From Bacillus sp. SLBN-46 (lineage in GTDB: Bacteria > Bacillota > Bacilli > Bacillales > Cytobacillaceae): 64,000 nt of DNA. Below the pieces are notes generated by a model, which was given only the letters and a program-made list of their open reading frames with translations, searched no databases and was not told the origin of the DNA. The position numbers were made by a program, and so were the translations under genes. The stretch covers positions 2,239,001 to 2,303,000 of the forward strand of contig NZ_JAVIZM010000001.1 of the NCBI RefSeq assembly GCF_031453555.1, in the 5' to 3' direction. Positions 59,867-64,000 of the stretch are shown here, one piece after another (positions within the stretch are counted from its first letter, which is position 1; each line of letters opens with the position of its first letter).

Positions 59867-60985
59867 ATGAAAGTGAATTTACATCCGAAAGAGGGACTGT
59901 TATTTGAAGCATTTCTTGTCATGTTTATTGTCCATGCCATCCAAACGGGAGTAGGTATAGTAGGACTTCCTAGAGTTGTTTATATGGAAGCAAAACATGA
60001 TGCATGGCTCGCTGTCCTTCTCGGGGGGATTTTTACTGCATTTGTATTGGTCATGATGGTACATATGCTTGGTAAATATGACAGTGCCGATTTGTATGGT
60101 ATCCATGTTGATGTTTTTGGTAAATGGATAGGTCATGCATTAAGTATTTTCTATATGCTGTATTTAAGCCTTAGTTTTTTTATTATCCTTATGAATTATA
60201 TTGAAATTATCCAAGTTTGGATTTTTCCAGACCTACCCACCTGGCAAATTTCTTTAGTTTTAATCCTTCTGACTATTTATGCTGTAACTGGTGGTGTTCG
60301 TATAATTGTAGGAGTGGCCTTCCTATCCGTATTGGGGACCTTTTGGCTAAACTTTTTCATCACTGTACCTATTAGGTATTCCGATTTTAAACATCTTCTT
60401 CCCATAATAAACATTAATATGATGCAGCTAGTGAAGGGAATGTACAAAACCACACTCTCGCTCATGGGGTTTGAATTAATTATGTTTTTTTATCCTTATG
60501 TAAAAGACAAAAAGAAAGTCATGCTGTACACACAGATAGGAAATCTTTATACCACTGCCATATTTACTTTGATTACGTTAGTCTGTATTGCCTTTTTTTC
60601 AGAAAATGGATTAGCACGAACCATTTGGCCAGTATTATCGATGTTCAAGATTGTGAAACTGCCTAACTTAGAACGATTTGAATTTATTGCTGTTTCCTTC
60701 TGGATGTTAATTATTTTACCTAACATGTGCGGTTATTTATGGGCCGCATCTAAAGGCCTTAAACGAATCTTTCAATTGAAACAGAAAAAAGGGATTTGGA
60801 TTATTGGACTTTTAGTATGGATAGGAACCTTTTTTATTAAAGCTCGATACCAAATGAATGTAGTAACTGATTACACGGCTAAGCTTGGATTCGTTGCAGC
60901 GTTCTGTTATCCAATACTCCTTTCAGTGATTGTTTCTGTGAAAAAGTGGCTTCAAAGGAGGAAGAACTCGAATGCAGAAGTGTAG
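59867..60985 (+). CDS. Spore germinant receptor subunit B (GerAB family)
   Basis: A 372-residue amino-acid permease-like protein with about ten helices (AIQTGVGIVGLPRVVYM at the start is the conserved LeuT-like helix 1). It binds the germinant in known systems. AGGAGCGGTCAAG precedes the ATG. Overlaps the subunit C gene by 14 bases. Germinant identity cannot be read here. Confidence 0.92.
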   Translation: MKVNLHPKEGLLFEAFLVMFIVHAIQTGVGIVGLPRVVYMEAKHDAWLAVLLGGIFTAFVLVMMVHMLGKYDSADLYGIHVDVFGKWIGHALSIFYMLYLSLSFFIILMNYIEIIQVWIFPDLPTWQISLVLILLTIYAVTGGVRIIVGVAFLSVLGTFWLNFFITVPIRYSDFKHLLPIININMMQLVKGMYKTTLSLMGFELIMFFYPYVKDKKKVMLYTQIGNLYTTAIFTLITLVCIAFFSENGLARTIWPVLSMFKIVKLPNLERFEFIAVSFWMLIILPNMCGYLWAASKGLKRIFQLKQKKGIWIIGLLVWIGTFFIKARYQMNVVTDYTAKLGFVAAFCYPILLSVIVSVKKWLQRRKNSNAEV

Positions 60986-62123
60986 CAGAAGTAAATTACT
61001 TTTATTACTAGCTTGTTGCATGACTATCATGACAGGATGTGTGGAACAAAAGCCACTTGAAAAGTTGGGTCTTATTACTACTGCCGGATACGATTTAGTA
61101 GGCAAGGATCAAATTAAAGGAATTGTAGTCGTACAAAAGTTTGATCCCATGGCACAATCAGCAACAAAGGTTATAAGTGCGATTTCGAAAACAAGCAAAG
61201 GATTAAGGCAAGCAGAAAATCTAAAATCAAACCAAAAACTGGTCTCAGGACAGCTTCGGTCAGTTGTTTATAGTAGAGAACTTGCTGAAAGAGGAATTAT
61301 ACAATTAGTTGATACGTTAAACCGTGATGCTGCTATTGGCAATATGGTATATTTAACAATTGCAGACCAAACAGCTGAGGAGATTATGAAAATTGACTAT
61401 AGTAAAACAAATATTAACCTTGGCACATACATCTATAATTTAATCAAACAGAATGTCGAGGGAGAGCAAATTATCTCACCCACCTTACAAGAATTTAATC
61501 ATAATTACTATGATATTGGTAAAGATCCCGTTCTTCCCATCTTAAAATTGCAAGGTGGGGACGTGGTTATTTCAGGCGTCGGACTATTCAGAGAGGATCG
61601 ATTGGTTGATGAGCTGAAGCAATCGCAGCTATTCTTTTTGAAGATTTTAGTTGATAAATACAAAGCCGGAACACTGGAATTAGGCTTCAAAAAAGAGGAA
61701 CTTCAAGATATTATACTAAAAGGTTTAGTACAAACCCCCTTGTATAATAAAATCTACCTCACCATTGATAATATAAGGAGCAAGTCTAAAATAAAATTGA
61801 TTGACAAGCAGAACCTCAAATTCAAAGTGGAAATAAAATTAGATTCAAGGTTATTAGAGATGACAGAGCCACTAGATTTGGCGAAACCAACTACGGTAAA
61901 GCTACTAGAGAAAAAACTAAACAGAGCAATGGAAAAGCAAGTAGAGGATCTACTCTATCATCTAAGGGAACTAGATATTGATCCTATAGGTTTTGGGAAT
62001 GAGTATGAAATACATTACAGAGGCCAGCAAATATCCAAAGAGAAATGGAGAGAACTATATAAAAAGGCTGAGTTTGATGTACAAGTAAAGAATAGGATTG
62101 AGAAAACAGGTATAATAGATTGA
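60972..62123 (+). CDS. Spore germinant receptor lipoprotein subunit C (Ger(x)C family)
   Basis: 383 residues. A signal peptide (KLLLLLACCMTIMTG) ends at lipobox TGC, Cys17-20 region (C in MTGCVEQKPL). The rest is the Ger(x)C domain: LGLITTAGYDLVGKDQIKG, then repeats ending WRELYKKAEFDVQVK. Part of the gerK-type operon; overlaps subunit B. Whole tricistron complete, so a functional receptor is likely. Confidence 0.92.
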   Translation: MQKCSRSKLLLLLACCMTIMTGCVEQKPLEKLGLITTAGYDLVGKDQIKGIVVVQKFDPMAQSATKVISAISKTSKGLRQAENLKSNQKLVSGQLRSVVYSRELAERGIIQLVDTLNRDAAIGNMVYLTIADQTAEEIMKIDYSKTNINLGTYIYNLIKQNVEGEQIISPTLQEFNHNYYDIGKDPVLPILKLQGGDVVISGVGLFREDRLVDELKQSQLFFLKILVDKYKAGTLELGFKKEELQDIILKGLVQTPLYNKIYLTIDNIRSKSKIKLIDKQNLKFKVEIKLDSRLLEMTEPLDLAKPTTVKLLEKKLNRAMEKQVEDLLYHLRELDIDPIGFGNEYEIHYRGQQISKEKWRELYKKAEFDVQVKNRIEKTGIID

Positions 62124-62203
62124 ATAAACTCTTTCTCTTTTCACTTTTGTCTTTCTTTGTTAAACTATTCACGAAATGAATAGAAAAGGTTGCAGGTGAT
62201 TAG

Positions 62204-62782
62204 ATGAAGAATCGGTATTTGTTGTATTTTTTGATCGTTGGTATGCTTTTATTAGCCGGATGTGGAAAAAAAGAAATAGAAAATGCCGTTAATTGGCCTA
62301 TTAAAGATTTTAGAGCGACTAGTCAGGAGCATAAGACGGTTGGATTAAAAGATTTAAAAGGTAAGGTTTGGATTTCAGATTTTATTTTTACAAGCTGTGC
62401 CGATGTCTGCCCGCCAATGACTGCTAATATGGCTAAATTACAAAAAATGGTAAAAGACAAAGGATTAGAAAACGTAGAGTTTGTTTCCTTCAGTGTCGAT
62501 CCTTCAGTGGATAGTCCAGAAGCATTAAAGAACTATGCTACACAGTTCGGTGCCGATCTTAAAAACTGGACGCTACTAACGGGTTATTCTCAAGAGTTTA
62601 TTGAAGAATTTGCTTTGAAGAACTATAAGGCTCTTGTAAAAAAACCGGAAGAAGGAAATCAAGTGATTCATGGAACCTCTATCTATTTGGTCGACCAAAA
62701 AGGGAATATTAAAAAGTCCTATAATGGCTACAAGAATGTCCCGTTTGAAGAAATAATTTCTGATATAAAATCGTTACAATAG
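62204..62782 (+). CDS. ypmQ: SCO1/SenC-type copper chaperone lipoprotein
   Basis: 192 residues. Lipobox LLAGCGKK after the signal helix. The thioredoxin-like fold carries the CuA-assembly motif CADVCPP (Cys at ~65 and 69) and the histidine VIHGTSIYLVD (~155). SCO1 proteins deliver copper to the CuA site of cytochrome oxidase, such as the ba3 enzyme at 2.9-5.2 kb. GCAGGTGATTAG precedes the ATG. First of ypmQ-ypmR-ypmS. Confidence 0.92.
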   Translation: MKNRYLLYFLIVGMLLLAGCGKKEIENAVNWPIKDFRATSQEHKTVGLKDLKGKVWISDFIFTSCADVCPPMTANMAKLQKMVKDKGLENVEFVSFSVDPSVDSPEALKNYATQFGADLKNWTLLTGYSQEFIEEFALKNYKALVKKPEEGNQVIHGTSIYLVDQKGNIKKSYNGYKNVPFEEIISDIKSLQ

Positions 62783-62808
62783 ACCAATGAAATGGTCTAT
62801 TTTTTTTA
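62780..62808 (+). terminator. Terminator after ypmQ
   Basis: ATAGACCA pairs with TGGTCTAT, followed by eight Ts; starts inside the stop codon. Confidence 0.9.
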
Positions 62809-62893
62809 CCAAGAATAGGATATAGTGTAAATTTGTTTTGAATGATTTGGGTAGTGGTATAATAAAATTAGTTTAGAAAGCAGGTGAATAAAG

Positions 62894-63718
62894 ATGAAAA
62901 AGTTTTTCACCGCTCTAATTCTCTCGATATTATTTTTAAGTTCATGTAGTCAATCTAACCCTTTAGAATTTCATCAAGAAAAGAAGGTAGCAGCACAGGT
63001 TTTTGAACAAATTCCTGCTGATTTTTATCCGCGTAAACTAACGATTGTTTCAGTAGGTGATTCCTTAACGAAAGGCATTGGGGATAGTACTGGTAAAGGT
63101 GGATACTTACCATATTTAGAGTCAATGCTAGAAAAAGAAAAAGGGATTCAAGAAGTTGATTTTTATAATTTTGGTGTAAAGGGTAATCGAACCACTCAAC
63201 TTTTAAAAAGACTACAATCGCCGGAAATGAAATTAGCAATAAAGAAGGCTGATTTAGTCATTCTGACAATTGGCGGCAATGATATTATGAAAGTTGTAAA
63301 GGATCATTTCTCTAATCTTCAGGTTTCTGACTTTATGAAGGAAAGAGAAAATTATAAAGACCATTTAACTCAAATAATGGAGGCTATTGCACAAGAAAAT
63401 CCGGATGCATCTATCGTTTTAGTTGGCCTATATAATCCATTCGCCAAATGGTTTTCAGATATTAAAGAGATGGATCAAATTGTTGCCGATTGGAACCAAA
63501 CTGGTCAAATGGTTATTGCCAATTATCCTCGTGCATATTTTGTCCCAATTGAGGATGTGTTCTTAAATGCAGCCGAAGACCTTTTCTATACAGATAATTT
63601 CCATCCAAATAACAAAGGATATGAACTGATTGCACAAAGGTTGAATCAGACACTAGGAGAAAGTGTATTACCTGATCTGGAGAGGAACTCTTATACAGTC
63701 AGTACAGAGGAGAATTAG
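62894..63718 (+). CDS. ypmR: SGNH/GDSL-type lipase lipoprotein
   Basis: 274 residues, lipobox LSSCSQS after a signal helix. SGNH blocks: GDSLTKGIGD (catalytic Ser, residue ~57), the NFGVKGNRTTQ glycine block, TIGGNDIMK (Asn), and DNFHPNNKGY (Asp/His). A secreted, membrane-attached esterase or acyl hydrolase. In-line with ypmS, five bases downstream. Confidence 0.9.
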   Translation: MKKFFTALILSILFLSSCSQSNPLEFHQEKKVAAQVFEQIPADFYPRKLTIVSVGDSLTKGIGDSTGKGGYLPYLESMLEKEKGIQEVDFYNFGVKGNRTTQLLKRLQSPEMKLAIKKADLVILTIGGNDIMKVVKDHFSNLQVSDFMKERENYKDHLTQIMEAIAQENPDASIVLVGLYNPFAKWFSDIKEMDQIVADWNQTGQMVIANYPRAYFVPIEDVFLNAAEDLFYTDNFHPNNKGYELIAQRLNQTLGESVLPDLERNSYTVSTEEN

Positions 63719-63724
63719 ACATTT

Positions 63725-64000
63725 ATGAAAAACAAGTGGAAGATTGGGTTCCTTCTCTTGTTAGGACTCAACTTATTAATCGCTATTATTATGTTATCTT
63801 TAATAATGATGCCAACGAGTAATAAGGAAAGAAGCAAACAAAAAGATTTAAAGGAGGATCATGTATCCTTCCATGTAAAATCAAATAAGAATGATCTTAA
63901 TCGGTTAATCAATCATTACTTGAAGGAAGAAGCTGCTGATTCACCAATAGAGTACCAAGTCGTACTCGGGGATGAAGTCGAACTATATGGAACAATACCG
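63725..64000 (+). CDS. ypmS: YpmS family protein (3' end outside window)
   Basis: ATG 63725, six bases after the ypmR stop. The first 92 residues are a membrane anchor (KIGFLLLLGLNLLIAIIML, ~6-25) followed by SNKNDLNRLINHYLKEEA and a conserved LGDEVELYGTIP block typical of DUF2140 (YpmS). Gene cut by the window end. Unknown function; extracytoplasmic domain expected. Confidence 0.85.
   Translation, partial: MKNKWKIGFLLLLGLNLLIAIIMLSLIMMPTSNKERSKQKDLKEDHVSFHVKSNKNDLNRLINHYLKEEAADSPIEYQVVLGDEVELYGTIP

Overview
The window is chromosomal DNA from a low-GC, endospore-forming member of the Bacillaceae. Spore genes (sspL, a gerK-type germinant receptor operon), bacilliredoxin brxA, a ba3-type oxidase, mntR and a SigW-type promoter code all point that way. 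Gene order follows the Bacillus subtilis ypwA-bcsA-ypbQ-dynA-ypcP-sspL-ypdQ-ypeP-ypeQ-cspD-metA-ypgQ-ypgR-brxA-ypjP-thyB-dfrA-degV-ypmQRS neighbourhood closely enough to name many genes by synteny as well as by motif. A Neobacillus or Bacillus-like genus is plausible, but the species cannot be read from the sequence.

Layout. 1-5.2 kb: end of a DUF2249 gene, an M32 carboxypeptidase, a drug/metabolite exporter, and a ba3 cytochrome oxidase operon on the minus strand whose subunit II is frameshifted. 5.2-5.9 kb: long dyads, an 86-bp MITE-like element with an 8-bp target duplication, and a small zinc-ribbon gene. 5.95-17.3 kb: type III polyketide synthase and its methyltransferase, a Fur-box-flanked 26-aa membrane peptide, dynamin DynA, a sulfurtransferase, an exonuclease, SspL, two RNase H-like proteins and CspD. 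17.5-31.4 kb: topB, mntR, metA (with the acetyl-CoA-type Glu111), frameshifted fhs, a DegV protein, HD hydrolase, ABC-F ATPase, frameshifted cvfC/ypgR, brxA, a methyltransferase, a full-length 183-bp MITE-like element, and ypjP.

31.4-42.1 kb is a tellurite/Ter-type stress island: three TerD proteins, TerC, a C-C lyase, two phosphoribosyltransferase-fold proteins (one with a TRSP tail, one with a PELOTA-type tail), a HAD phosphatase, YceG and TelA. Two near-perfect SigW promoters head its two transcription units. It matches the published idea of a Ter-linked pathway that makes an unknown nucleoside-like metabolite. thyA-dfrA follows. 43.8-55.5 kb is a respiratory [NiFe]-hydrogenase island: tatA and tatC, a Tat-exported small subunit, large subunit, cytochrome b, maturation protease, an odd Rieske-like protein with an all-cysteine metal site, and hypABFCDE, mostly overlapping. 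55.6-64 kb holds small zinc-ribbon and hypothetical genes, a second DegV, an MBL hydrolase preceded by an exact FadR-type operator, the gerK-type operon, and ypmQ-ypmR-ypmS (cut by the window end).

No rRNA, tRNA, CRISPR array, prophage, intact insertion sequence or recognisable riboswitch was seen. Three conserved genes (cbaB, fhs, cvfC) each carry one extra base in a homopolymer, which suggests assembly error rather than three real pseudogenes.
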